The notes below the pieces were generated by a model. It saw only the letters and a list, made by a program, of their open reading frames with translations. It was not told the origin of the DNA and ran no database searches. A program made the position numbers and the translations under genes. A DNA stretch of 21,698 nucleotides from JAICMB01 sp049514735 (GTDB lineage: Bacteria > Acidobacteriota > Terriglobia > Bryobacterales > Bryobacteraceae), in NCBI GenBank assembly GCA_049514735.1, contig JBEKUT010000148.1:1-21698 (forward strand), in the 5' to 3' direction. Positions 1 to 7,360 of the stretch are shown in pieces. Within the stretch, counting starts at the first letter, position 1, and every line of letters begins with the position of its first letter.

Positions 1-58
1 GAACAAATAAGTCCTGCCGTGTCCCAAACAGAGTTCAAGAAGAATGTTCTATCCTCAT

Positions 59-64
59 TAAAAT
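59..64 (+). promoter_or_regulatory. possible -10 box (TAAAAT) upstream of the DUF3300 gene
   Basis: TAAAAT lies 38 nt before the DUF3300 start codon. The best -35 candidate is TTCAAG at 34-39, which matches the consensus poorly and sits 19 nt away, so this is only a weak sigma-70-like call. Confidence 0.2.
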
Positions 65-90
65 ACGATTCATCACCGGCCCTAATCGCC

Positions 91-97
91 AAGGAGG
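91..97 (+). promoter_or_regulatory. strong Shine-Dalgarno AAGGAGG
   Basis: AAGGAGG lies 4 nt before the ATG at 102. It supports that start over the internal ATG at 156. It is notable because most genes in this window have no recognisable Shine-Dalgarno sequence. Confidence 0.7.
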
Positions 98-101
98 CTT
101 A

Positions 102-1088
102 ATGAAGCTTAAGCAACTCGCAGCGACGCCGTGCGTCCATCGTGATGGGAGACATATGCTAAAAGGTCACATTTTAATTGGTATCGCCGCGTTGTCGTTG
201 CCGTTGTTGGCTCAGTATCCTTCGCAAACGGCTCCGCCGCCGCAATCGTATCCGCCTCCGCAATCATATCCGGCACAGCAACAGCCATATCCGGGTCAAT
301 ACCCGAGCTCTCAGTACCCTCCGCAGCAGCAAAGCCCGATGCTCGCGCCGCCGCAACTCGATCAACTGGTGCAACGAATCGCGCTCTATCCCGATCCGTT
401 ACTGGCGCAGATTCTGACCGCATCCACATATTGGAACGACATCCCGGATGCCGCCGGCTGGGCCAACCAGCACTCCTATTTGACTGGCGATCAGTTGGCA
501 AGAGCGATCTCCGACGACCGGCTTCCCTGGGATCCCAGCGTCATCGCCCTGCTGCCGTTTCCGTCCGTTCTGGACATGATGGCCCGAGATCCCGGCTGGA
601 CGCAGGCCCTCGGCAACGCTGTGCTGAGTCAGCGTCCCGACGTGATGGATTCCGTCCAGCATGAGCGCCAACAAGCTTACAATTACGGCTATCTCCGCAG
701 CAACCCTCAAGAGAACGTTGTGGTGGAAGGGCCTGGCGCAATCGTGATCAATCCCGTCGACCCAGGCTACATCCTGGTTCCGCGATACAATCCGTACGTA
801 GTATTCGCGGCCCCGCGCGCAGGATTCTTCATCGGCGGCGCTATCACGTTCGGTCCTCGCATCTACCTCGGAGCTGCGTTCGCGCCTTGGGGCTGGGGCC
901 GCAGCGCCTTTGGCTGGCGCACGCACGACATCCTCATCGATAATCGCCCCTGGCAGCGGACCTGGGTGAATCGCGCGCAATACGCGCATCCTTACGCTCA
1001 GCCCTATCGCCGTCCCGAGGGGCCGCGCGTGGAACGCCATGAGGTTCGCGAACATCGCGACGAACGCCACGAGGAGCGCCGGCCGTAA
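102..1088 (+). CDS. DUF3300 domain secreted/envelope protein
   Basis: This 328-residue protein belongs to the DUF3300 family, whose biochemical role is unknown. The N-terminus has a hydrophobic stretch (residues 22-37, ending LPLLAQ) that reads as a signal peptide with a long polar leader. Next comes a low-complexity Pro/Gln/Tyr-rich linker at about residues 40-85 (repeated PPPQSYP units). The conserved domain follows at about residues 84-235, with LVQRIALYPDPLLAQIL, an ASTYWNDIPDAAGWA segment and VDPGYILVPRYNPYVVF. The C-terminal 25 residues are charged and His/Arg/Glu-rich. ATG 102 has a strong AAGGAGG, but ATG 156 (M19) would give a more typical signal peptide and also has a GGGAG upstream. 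The next gene is co-directional but unrelated. An export role is inferred; the family call is solid. Confidence 0.85.
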   Translation: MKLKQLAATPCVHRDGRHMLKGHILIGIAALSLPLLAQYPSQTAPPPQSYPPPQSYPAQQQPYPGQYPSSQYPPQQQSPMLAPPQLDQLVQRIALYPDPLLAQILTASTYWNDIPDAAGWANQHSYLTGDQLARAISDDRLPWDPSVIALLPFPSVLDMMARDPGWTQALGNAVLSQRPDVMDSVQHERQQAYNYGYLRSNPQENVVVEGPGAIVINPVDPGYILVPRYNPYVVFAAPRAGFFIGGAITFGPRIYLGAAFAPWGWGRSAFGWRTHDILIDNRPWQRTWVNRAQYAHPYAQPYRRPEGPRVERHEVREHRDERHEERRP

Positions 1089-1142
1089 CCCGCGTTGCGC
1101 CGCGCCTGCATGACGCAGTACGCTAAACGCAGTACCTCCTGC

Positions 1143-2315
1143 ATGCACGTAAAGAAACAGCGGCTCCTTACTCCCGGTCCGACGCCCATCTATCCGAAGG
1201 CGCTCTACGCCATGATGGGCTCGGAAATCCATCATCGGACGCAGGATTTCGGCGACATTTATCGTGCGGTTTTGGCCGGCTTGAAGGACGTTTTCGGTAC
1301 CTCGAATGACGTCCTTCCGCTCGTTGCATCCGGCACCGGCGCGATGGAGGCAGCCGTCACGAATCTGTTTTCTCCTGGCGATCGAGTGTTGGTTTGTTCC
1401 GCCGGCAAGTTTGGCGAACGCTGGGTTGAAATCGTGAAGGCCTATGGCCTGGATGCGATCGTGCTTCAGGCCGAATACGGCGACACCGTCTCTCCTTCCC
1501 GCGTGGAGGAAGCTCTCCACCGGAACTCAGATGTGCGCGGCGTTTTCGTCCAGGTGTCCGAGACATCCACGGGAGCCGCGCATGACGTGCGCTCTATGGC
1601 CGCGGCAATCCGCAAGACCGAAGCGATTTTCGTGCTCGACGCCATCACCGGTTTGGGAACGGAGACGCTCGACATCGATGGCTGGGGACTCGACGTTGTC
1701 ATCGGAGGCTCTCAAAAGGCCTTCATGATTCCTCCCGGCATGGCCTTCATTGCGCTCAGTTCGAAGGCTTGGGCGTTTAACGATACAGCCAGGCTTCCGC
1801 GCTACTACTTCAACCTGAGGAAGGAACTGAAGAACGCGTTGGCCGGGGAAACCAGTTGGACGCCGGCCACTTCGCTGATACTGGCGCTCGCCGAGGCTCT
1901 CAAATACATCCAGCAGATCGGCATGGCGAATCTCGTCGAAAACGCGCAGTTGCTTGCGGCCGCGACGCGCGCCGCCGTTCAAGAACTCGGCTTAGAGCTG
2001 TTCGCGCCAAAATATCCGGCAGCTTCGGTGACCGCTGTGCGCCCGCCGGTTGGCATGGACTCCGGAGTAATCGTCAAAGAGTTTCGCACCCGCTTCGATT
2101 CCATCGTCACCAACGGTCAGGGTTCCATGAAGGGCCGAATGTTCCGCATCGCGCATCTCGGTTACTTCGATTTCCCCGATCTTTTTTCTCTCATCGCTCA
2201 GCTTGAAATTATTCTTGCCGCCCAAGGCATTCCCGTGAAGTTCGGATCGGGAGTTGCCGCGGCCCAGCATGTTTATGCTGGCAAGGCGCTCGCCAAGGAG
2301 GCGGTTCCCGTTTAA
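1143..2315 (+). CDS. class V (serine-pyruvate / alanine-glyoxylate type) aminotransferase
   Basis: This is a PLP-dependent aminotransferase of the serine-pyruvate/alanine-glyoxylate branch. It opens with the family's TPGPTP motif and has a SGTGAMEAAV cofactor-binding segment (around residues 62-71), an LDAITGLG segment (PLP aspartate) and GGSQKAF, whose lysine (codon 1716-1718, residue 192) is the Schiff-base residue. The 390 residues match the usual family length of about 380-390. The frame stays open upstream to a TTG at 1095 and an ATG at 1110; ATG 1143 is chosen because family members begin a few residues before the TPGPTP motif. No clear Shine-Dalgarno supports any of the three. The stop is only 3 nt before serA, so the two are almost certainly one operon. 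By context the enzyme may transaminate phosphohydroxypyruvate in serine synthesis, in place of serC; this is inference. Confidence 0.88.
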   Translation: MHVKKQRLLTPGPTPIYPKALYAMMGSEIHHRTQDFGDIYRAVLAGLKDVFGTSNDVLPLVASGTGAMEAAVTNLFSPGDRVLVCSAGKFGERWVEIVKAYGLDAIVLQAEYGDTVSPSRVEEALHRNSDVRGVFVQVSETSTGAAHDVRSMAAAIRKTEAIFVLDAITGLGTETLDIDGWGLDVVIGGSQKAFMIPPGMAFIALSSKAWAFNDTARLPRYYFNLRKELKNALAGETSWTPATSLILALAEALKYIQQIGMANLVENAQLLAAATRAAVQELGLELFAPKYPAASVTAVRPPVGMDSGVIVKEFRTRFDSIVTNGQGSMKGRMFRIAHLGYFDFPDLFSLIAQLEIILAAQGIPVKFGSGVAAAQHVYAGKALAKEAVPV

Positions 2316-2318
2316 GTA

Positions 2319-3887
2319 ATGAAGATATTGATTGCTGAACCTCTGGCCTCAGCCGGAGTGAAGCTCTTGCGCGAGCGGTCCGGCTGGGAAGTAATAGAAT
2401 CGAATCCCAAAGAATATACGCAGCATCTCGGCGCTTGCGACGCGCTGATAGTCCGCAGCGCCATTCGAGTGAGCCGCGCTGTTTTGGCGCAGGCTCCCAA
2501 ATTGAAAATTATCGGCAGAGCCGGAGTCGGTGTCGAGAACATCGATGTCGATGCGGCCACCGCGGCCGGAGTCCTGGTGATGACCACTCCAGGCGGCAAT
2601 GCCGTATCGGTGGCGGAACATTCTATGGCGCTGCTGTTGTCGCTCGCACGATCGATTCCGCAGGCCAGTGACTCCACCAAGGCGGGGCGCTGGGAGAAGA
2701 AAAAATTTGTCGGAACCGAGTTGCGGAGCAAGGTGCTCGGGATTATCGGCCTCGGCAGTGTCGGACGCCAGGTGGCGCGCCGGGCCCACGCGTTTCACAT
2801 GCGCGTCATCGCTTACGATCCGTTTGTGAGTACGGAGAGCGCCAGGAATTCCGATGTCGAACTGGTCGATCTGCCCTCTCTTTACGGGCAGAGCGATTAC
2901 ATCACGCTGCACACCGCGCTGACTCCGCAATCGAACCGGATGCTTTCTGTCGCCGCGTTCGAGCAAATGAAGCCCGGTGTTCGAATCGTGAATTGCGCCC
3001 GCGGCGAGTTGATCGACGAAGCGGCTCTGGCCGCAGCGATGCTGTCCGGCAAAGTTGCCGGCGCGGCGCTCGATGTTTTCGAAACCGAGCCGCCGGATAT
3101 AAATAATCCCTTGATCGCGATGGATAACTTCCTCGCGACGCCGCACATCGGCGGCTCGACGGAGGAGGCGCGGGAGATTGTGGGCATCCGTATCGCGGAA
3201 CAGATCGTGGAGTATTTCCAGAACGGCGTCGCTCAAAATACGGTCAATGTCCAACCTCTAACTCCCGAACAGTTCAAGAAGATTGGGCCATACATCACTT
3301 TGGCGGAACGCCTGGGAGCTTTCGCGTCCTCTATCTCGAGCGGCAATCCGAAAGCCGTCCGTTTAACCTATTACGGCGCTGTCGCCGAACAGAACACCGC
3401 GTTGATTCGAAATGCCGGGCTCGCTGGCGTTTTGAACCGCTCGCTTGAGAAAAAGGCCAACACCGTAAATTCAGTGCAGATTGCCGGCGACCGCGGCTTG
3501 AATTTTGCCGAGCAGCACGAGAAGCGCTCCACGCACATGGATTCGGTCCGCCTCGATATCGAGACCGATCAGGGCGCCACTTGGGTGGAGGGCGCGGTGG
3601 TTCTCGAATGCCCGCGGCTGATTCAGGTGGATGGCATCCATTGCGAGGCGCCGCTCGACGGCAACGTGATTTTTCTGAAGCACGACGATGTGCCCGGCGT
3701 GCTCGGATTCATTGGCGGTGTCATGGGAAGGAACGGGATCAACGTCGCGACATTCTCTTTGGGCCGCCACGGCGCCGGCGGCGAAGCAGTTTCAGTTATC
3801 GAAACGGATCAGCCGGTCCCGGAGACCGTGTTTGCGGAGTTGCTCGCGAACCCGTTAGTCACCTTCGCCCGGGCCGTCCAGTTTTAA
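2319..3887 (+). CDS. serA: D-3-phosphoglycerate dehydrogenase
   Basis: This enzyme oxidises 3-phosphoglycerate to 3-phosphohydroxypyruvate with NAD+, the first step of serine biosynthesis, in the cytoplasm. The 522 residues match the long form of SerA. The substrate-binding and catalytic domain carries the IGRAGVGVENID segment. The Rossmann motif is GLGSVG at residues 144-149. The catalytic Arg228 (NCARGELID), Glu257 (FETEPP) and His276 (TPHIGGST) are all present. A long intervening (ASB-type) domain spans about residues 320-450, and the C-terminus is an ACT domain (VPGVLGFIGGVMGRNGINVA), normally the serine-sensing module. It starts 3 nt after the aminotransferase stop. The AAGGAGG inside that gene (2295-2301) is 17 nt upstream, too far for a standard site, so translational coupling is likely. 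Confidence 0.97.
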   Translation: MKILIAEPLASAGVKLLRERSGWEVIESNPKEYTQHLGACDALIVRSAIRVSRAVLAQAPKLKIIGRAGVGVENIDVDAATAAGVLVMTTPGGNAVSVAEHSMALLLSLARSIPQASDSTKAGRWEKKKFVGTELRSKVLGIIGLGSVGRQVARRAHAFHMRVIAYDPFVSTESARNSDVELVDLPSLYGQSDYITLHTALTPQSNRMLSVAAFEQMKPGVRIVNCARGELIDEAALAAAMLSGKVAGAALDVFETEPPDINNPLIAMDNFLATPHIGGSTEEAREIVGIRIAEQIVEYFQNGVAQNTVNVQPLTPEQFKKIGPYITLAERLGAFASSISSGNPKAVRLTYYGAVAEQNTALIRNAGLAGVLNRSLEKKANTVNSVQIAGDRGLNFAEQHEKRSTHMDSVRLDIETDQGATWVEGAVVLECPRLIQVDGIHCEAPLDGNVIFLKHDDVPGVLGFIGGVMGRNGINVATFSLGRHGAGGEAVSVIETDQPVPETVFAELLANPLVTFARAVQF

Positions 3888-3899
3888 CATGACTGGGAA

Positions 3900-3908
3900 T
3901 GGTAAAAT
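3900..3908 (+). promoter_or_regulatory. extended -10 promoter element for tRNA-Phe
   Basis: TG-G-TAAAAT is an extended -10 element (TGnTAAAAT) ending 12 nt before the mature tRNA 5' end. That would place initiation around 3914-3916. No clear -35 is seen, which is tolerable for extended -10 promoters. Confidence 0.5.
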
Positions 3909-3920
3909 GAATTTTCGTCC

Positions 3921-3996
3921 GGCCAGGTAGCTCAGCTGGTAGAGCGCAGCCCTGAAAAGGCTGGCGTCGGCGGTTCGATTCCGTCCCTGGCCACCA
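3921..3996 (+). tRNA. tRNA-Phe (anticodon GAA)
   Basis: The 76-nt sequence folds into a full cloverleaf. The acceptor stem is GGCCAGG (3921-3927) with CCTGGCC (3986-3992). The D stem is GCTC/GAGC with an AGCTGGTA loop. The anticodon stem is CAGCC/GGCTG around CTGAAAA, placing GAA at 3954-3956. The variable loop is GCGTC, and the T arm is GGCGG-TTCGATT-CCGTC with one G-U pair. The terminal ACCA is encoded. A tyrosine-recombinase relic lies just downstream, so this tRNA was probably once an integration site. Confidence 0.97.
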
Positions 3997-4032
3997 CATT
4001 CTAAAGCGGTTAGCCGCAGCCAATCGAGCGAA

Positions 4033-4135
4033 CTATACGCGAACATAGTCAATCGGCATTCCACGATGCGGACGTGTGGCGCAGATCGTGAAAGCGAAAG
4101 TCTTGGATGTTGGCCCGTTCAACGATCTTCTCCAA
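4033..4135 (-). pseudogene. decayed tyrosine recombinase (integrase) C-terminal fragment
   Basis: Reading leftward from 4135, the minus strand encodes LEKIVERANIQDF followed by RFHDLRHTSAS. This is the hallmark box around the catalytic His and Arg (HxLRH) of tyrosine recombinases. That frame hits a TGA at 4049-4051. A one-base shift restores RGMPIDYVRV, which matches what usually follows the box in phage integrases, and then a TAG ends it at 4033. The N-terminal and core-binding regions, and the C-terminal LGH and nucleophile Tyr segments, are absent. It lies 37 nt downstream of tRNA-Phe, the standard place for an integrase. It is clearly non-functional. The family call rests on one strong motif and its flanks. 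Confidence 0.75.
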
Positions 4136-4320
4136 TCACGGCGGGAAACCGCCGCAACTCGCCGGCGAGTTCGGGAAACATAAGCACAATCATCCGGAGC
4201 CGATAAGCTCCTCAAACAGCCTGCTTCCCGCTCAGAGGGCGATCCGCAACTGGTGGGTCACTCTTGGCGAGCAAACCCAGGTCTCGCCGACGAATACGAC
4301 ACCCTCCGGTTGGTCCTTCA

Positions 4321-4509
4321 TCACCTCATCCTTGCGCTGTAATCGTTCACGATTTTGAGAATTGTTTTGTCCGCATCGTGTATCAACGTGGCGGCATTGG
4401 GCCCGTAACACTCGGCCATCACGCGTTCGTTCCAGGGATATTGTTGCGCGGGCGCTAGCTTACTCTGCACGTAACGTAGCCGGCGTTCAGGGCCTGTAAT
4501 AGCTTCCAC
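4321..4509 (-). CDS. unassigned 62-residue ORF, possibly a gene fragment
   Basis: A GTG-started frame encodes 62 residues containing YGPNAATLIHDADKTIL and ending NDYSARMR. Its composition reads like real protein, but I do not recognise a family. The frame continues open upstream into the end of the glycosidase gene, so the start is arbitrary. It lies between that gene and the integrase relic and may be debris from the same old element. It could equally be a chance ORF. Confidence 0.25.
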   Translation of the reverse strand: MEAITGPERRLRYVQSKLAPAQQYPWNERVMAECYGPNAATLIHDADKTILKIVNDYSARMR

Positions 4510-4522
4510 GCCGGATGGGGCG

Positions 4523-6466
4523 TCAGGCCCTTTCGAAATCCTCGGGGACGTTCCCGAGGTCCACGTTGGTCAACGTCACGATCGCTCCCGGTCCTACGGA
4601 TACTTCTGCTCCACCGTTCCACGACATGACGACATTCTCGTGCTGGGCGTCTACCGTTTCGATGTATGCAAAGGCGTCGCCAGGCCAGCCTAGAGCAACC
4701 TTCTGCTCTTGCACCGAGCGATTCAGCAGAATGAGCGTTCGTTTCCCCGCCGGGCCTTGAAACGCCGTCACGAGAATATCCGGATTGCTACTCGTTGCCT
4801 GGACGCGCCACATTCCGGCGCGCACCCGCCGCGAGAACGCTCCGAAAACGCGCAACTGATGACTGGACGCCGCCGGCCTGAATCCATGTTCCGGGTCGGG
4901 CACGAAGAGCGTCCGCGTCCACCCGTAGGATGGCTGCACCACGTTCAAGAGCGTCCAGCAGTACATCGCGCCGCCGGCATTCAGCTCCGTCAGGACCTTG
5001 TGATAGAGCTGCCCCATGGCGAAGGCGACCCGGTACGCCGGGCTCTGAAAGTCGCCGTTATTCACACACAGCTCCACGGCCAGGAACGGTTTATCGCCGC
5101 TGACGTCGCGCAACTGCGACAGCGAGGCATCGAAGCCGTCGGGATCGTGGAAGTAACTTTGGTAATCGTACATATTCGAGGCCGCGTAATCGATCGTCTT
5201 CCACACCGCCGCATCCTCGTGAAACGCCTTCGCTGCCGCCACGCCCCGTTGGCACGTTGGCGGATTGTGCATATGGATTTTCGTCGAGGCGAAGCCCGCG
5301 TCATCCAATCCGCGCCGCAACGCCAGCGACATACTGCGCCACGTCTCCGGTGTCTGCTCCACCTCATTCTGAATCCCGACAATCTCCGGCGCCGCGCCTG
5401 TCTTTTCCCGCGAGACCCGGCAGTAATTCACCATCGCCTCCACGTAAGCGCCGATCTCCGGCGCCTGCGTGAGCTTCCCGTCGGAGTCGCGAACTTTGGC
5501 CCACGGCGGCAGTTCCCAAAACTCGAAAATGACCTTTCCTCCAAGCCGCCGGATGCGCTTCATGTAATCGAAGTTGCTAGTCTCGCAGTTCGGGAAATTA
5601 TCGCCGTAATAGTGCGGTGAGGCGTCCGAGGCGCGATCCCAGTTGGTCATCTCGCGATTCAAAAGCGCACCCGTCGGATACTCGCGATGCAGCAGCAGAT
5701 TGTACTCCGCAATCGCGCGCCACCACGCACGCGCACCTTCGGGACTGAGTTCAGCGAACGCCGGGGGCGTCGTTGTGCCGCCCCACCCCAACATCTCCTG
5801 AAACCGGGCGCGTTCATTGACAGTCACGCTCGCCGGCTGCGCCACCGCTGGCAAAAGCCTCCCCCGCACGGCGCCCTGCTCCGAGTCCGCCGCGAGTTGA
5901 TGGCGGTTCACGTCCAACACCGCCCGCGAAGAAAGCGCCTCCTTCCCATTCAACAAGACCCGCAGTGTCAGCCGGTGATCCGCTACCACGGTAATCGCCC
6001 TCAGATCGCCTCGAAAGCTGACGCTCGATTCTTCAAACAGGCCTTCGGGATGTCTTCCGGGTTTTGCCGCGGCGGGCGGGACCTTGCTCAAGCCCGGCGA
6101 ATCGTAGTAGCGCACCACCAGCCGCGCCTTTCCGGCGCCGGCCTCCACGGTGAACCCGCCGTGTGGCCCGGTGAAGATCCACCGGAGCGGAGGCTGATTG
6201 CCGCTCCATTCCTCGATCTCGATGGTCCGCTCGAATAAGGGCGGGAGCCATTCGGAAAAGTACTTGCGTGGAGGTCCGGGGACATTCCACCGCGTTCGCG
6301 GCGAAGGCGGACCGGGAAAAATGAACGCATCGCCGCCGGGAGGAGCTGGACTCCAGGGCGGCAAATCCGCAACCGCGGAATCACCGGCCTGTGGGCGATC
6401 CTGCGCCGCGAGCGCCGATGCCGAAAGCAGAATACCCGAAAAAGTGCGCCGTGAAACGTCGTTCAT
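4523..6466 (-). CDS. Tat-exported GH30-like (clan GH-A) glycoside hydrolase
   Basis: This 647-residue protein is probably an exported retaining beta-glycosidase. The N-terminus has a twin-arginine signal (SRRTFSG at residues 5-11, then a hydrophobic ILLSASALAA). Residues of about 50-205 look beta-rich and may form an accessory domain. The catalytic barrel starts near GWGGTTT (227-233), like the GH30 opening motif. The likely acid/base is Glu368 in GIQNEVEQT, after the Asn typical of clan GH-A, and the likely nucleophile is Glu465 in FLAVELCVNNG. Residues of about 550-635 resemble the C-terminal beta-sandwich that accompanies GH30 barrels. The substrate is unknown; GH30 includes glucosylceramidases, xylanases and beta-1,6-glucanases. 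Weak GGTGA lies 3 nt before the ATG. It is monocistronic, on the strand opposite to serA. The exact GH family is tentative. Confidence 0.75.
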   Translation of the reverse strand: MNDVSRRTFSGILLSASALAAQDRPQAGDSAVADLPPWSPAPPGGDAFIFPGPPSPRTRWNVPGPPRKYFSEWLPPLFERTIEIEEWSGNQPPLRWIFTGPHGGFTVEAGAGKARLVVRYYDSPGLSKVPPAAAKPGRHPEGLFEESSVSFRGDLRAITVVADHRLTLRVLLNGKEALSSRAVLDVNRHQLAADSEQGAVRGRLLPAVAQPASVTVNERARFQEMLGWGGTTTPPAFAELSPEGARAWWRAIAEYNLLLHREYPTGALLNREMTNWDRASDASPHYYGDNFPNCETSNFDYMKRIRRLGGKVIFEFWELPPWAKVRDSDGKLTQAPEIGAYVEAMVNYCRVSREKTGAAPEIVGIQNEVEQTPETWRSMSLALRRGLDDAGFASTKIHMHNPPTCQRGVAAAKAFHEDAAVWKTIDYAASNMYDYQSYFHDPDGFDASLSQLRDVSGDKPFLAVELCVNNGDFQSPAYRVAFAMGQLYHKVLTELNAGGAMYCWTLLNVVQPSYGWTRTLFVPDPEHGFRPAASSHQLRVFGAFSRRVRAGMWRVQATSSNPDILVTAFQGPAGKRTLILLNRSVQEQKVALGWPGDAFAYIETVDAQHENVVMSWNGGAEVSVGPGAIVTLTNVDLGNVPEDFERA

Positions 6467-7070
6467 AGGTCACCGTGGAAGGCTTATCGTAACGTAACTG
6501 GCGGCCAGCCGGAGGCCCGGCACGTCTCAACTAGTTCCGCGGACGCCCGCTTCGCACCGCAAGGCCTATTTCCGGCTTATCACTTTCTGACAGATAGGTG
6601 AAGTTCTATAGTCGACGCTCGGCGTATTCTCGGTCCGACTGTAGGGAGGGAGCGTAGCGTAAACTGTAGTTGGTCTTATCAAAGGGATGACCTACTTCTC
6701 GAGAGTCGAGCACGCTTATACGGTGCAAGGACGGGGTTGTATGATTGTGCCTCTGTCACACCGCCGCCCGATCTCGATTTTCAGATGTGCGCATCAGTTA
6801 CGATATTTTTCATGGCCGCGCCCGAGGCGAGTTGCCCTGCCAGGACGTCATGCCAGAACCGGCACGGTAGAACCATTTCGTGACCGAGAGTGGCCGCGAA
6901 ACTGAAACGGGGCGCAAGGCCGCCTTAGTCGGTTTTGACTCCCGCGGTGGGACCGCTATGTTGCACACGCGGCAGATTCGGTCCGTCTAATAACCCTATA
7001 TTCAAATCGAAGTTGGCATTGTCCAAGGTGTTCGGTAATAGGCGTGAAGATGTCATAGCGCAAGCCGAGT
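6467..7070. other. 604-bp region without a convincing gene
   Basis: Only short frames of poor composition are present (for example 6687-6905 +). I see no tRNA, no terminal inverted repeats and no terminator hairpin with a T-run. The right part (about 6980-7030) is more AT-rich and could hold the promoter for the small membrane protein at 7071, but no clear -35/-10 pair is visible. It must also contain the leftward promoter of the glycosidase gene. Confidence 0.5.
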
Positions 7071-7307
7071 GTGAGCAACCGCTTCATACCGATATTGTTC
7101 GCCATCTGTGCAGGCTTGCTCTTTGCCGTCTTTTGCACATTTTGTATTGCGAAGCCTGATAAACTTGCTGCCTACGCTCCTCGGCGTCACTCAAAGAGCA
7201 GCGCCTTCACCCAGAAAATCCCCCTCGCACGTATCGTGATGAAGGATTGGTACCCAACGTACCTCCGGCTCGCAGGAATTTTCGGCTTGCCGTTTACTAT
7301 CATTTGA
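7071..7307 (+). CDS. small two-segment membrane protein, family unknown
   Basis: A GTG-started frame encodes 78 residues. Residues 5-26 (FIPILFAICAGLLFAVFCTF) form a clear transmembrane helix. A basic, polar middle and the conserved-looking KDWYPTYLRL lead into a second hydrophobic end (AGIFGLPFTII). The pattern is typical of small uncharacterised two-helix membrane proteins. An in-frame TAG lies just upstream of the GTG, which therefore is the only reasonable start. No Shine-Dalgarno is visible. The second helix is short and may be truncated. It ends 53 nt before the duplicated-domain gene and may share its transcript. Confidence 0.5.
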   Translation: MSNRFIPILFAICAGLLFAVFCTFCIAKPDKLAAYAPRRHSKSSAFTQKIPLARIVMKDWYPTYLRLAGIFGLPFTII

Positions 7308-7360
7308 GTTTATATAGTAGTCACCCGGTTGACAAGCAGTCGATAAGGGCGGTGTTTGAG

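Noticed and set aside
399..1520. 373-codon minus-strand frame
   Set aside because: It spans the DUF3300 and aminotransferase genes in antisense and has GC-rich shadow composition.
3855..4064. Minus-strand ORF with GRNRTADASLFRAALYQLSYLA
   Set aside because: This is the antisense translation of tRNA-Phe, a well-known spurious protein in annotations.
4709..5620. 303-codon plus-strand frame
   Set aside because: It is antisense to the glycosidase; Arg/His-rich with no recognisable motif.
3997..7070. Second tRNA-Phe 3' end marking the far end of an integrated island
   Set aside because: I looked by eye for a repeat of the T-arm/acceptor sequence and found none, so the element boundaries cannot be drawn.
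7329..7334. Consensus TTGACA as a -35 for the duplicated-domain gene
   Set aside because: No -10 follows at 16-18 nt, and the site lies too close to the start codon.
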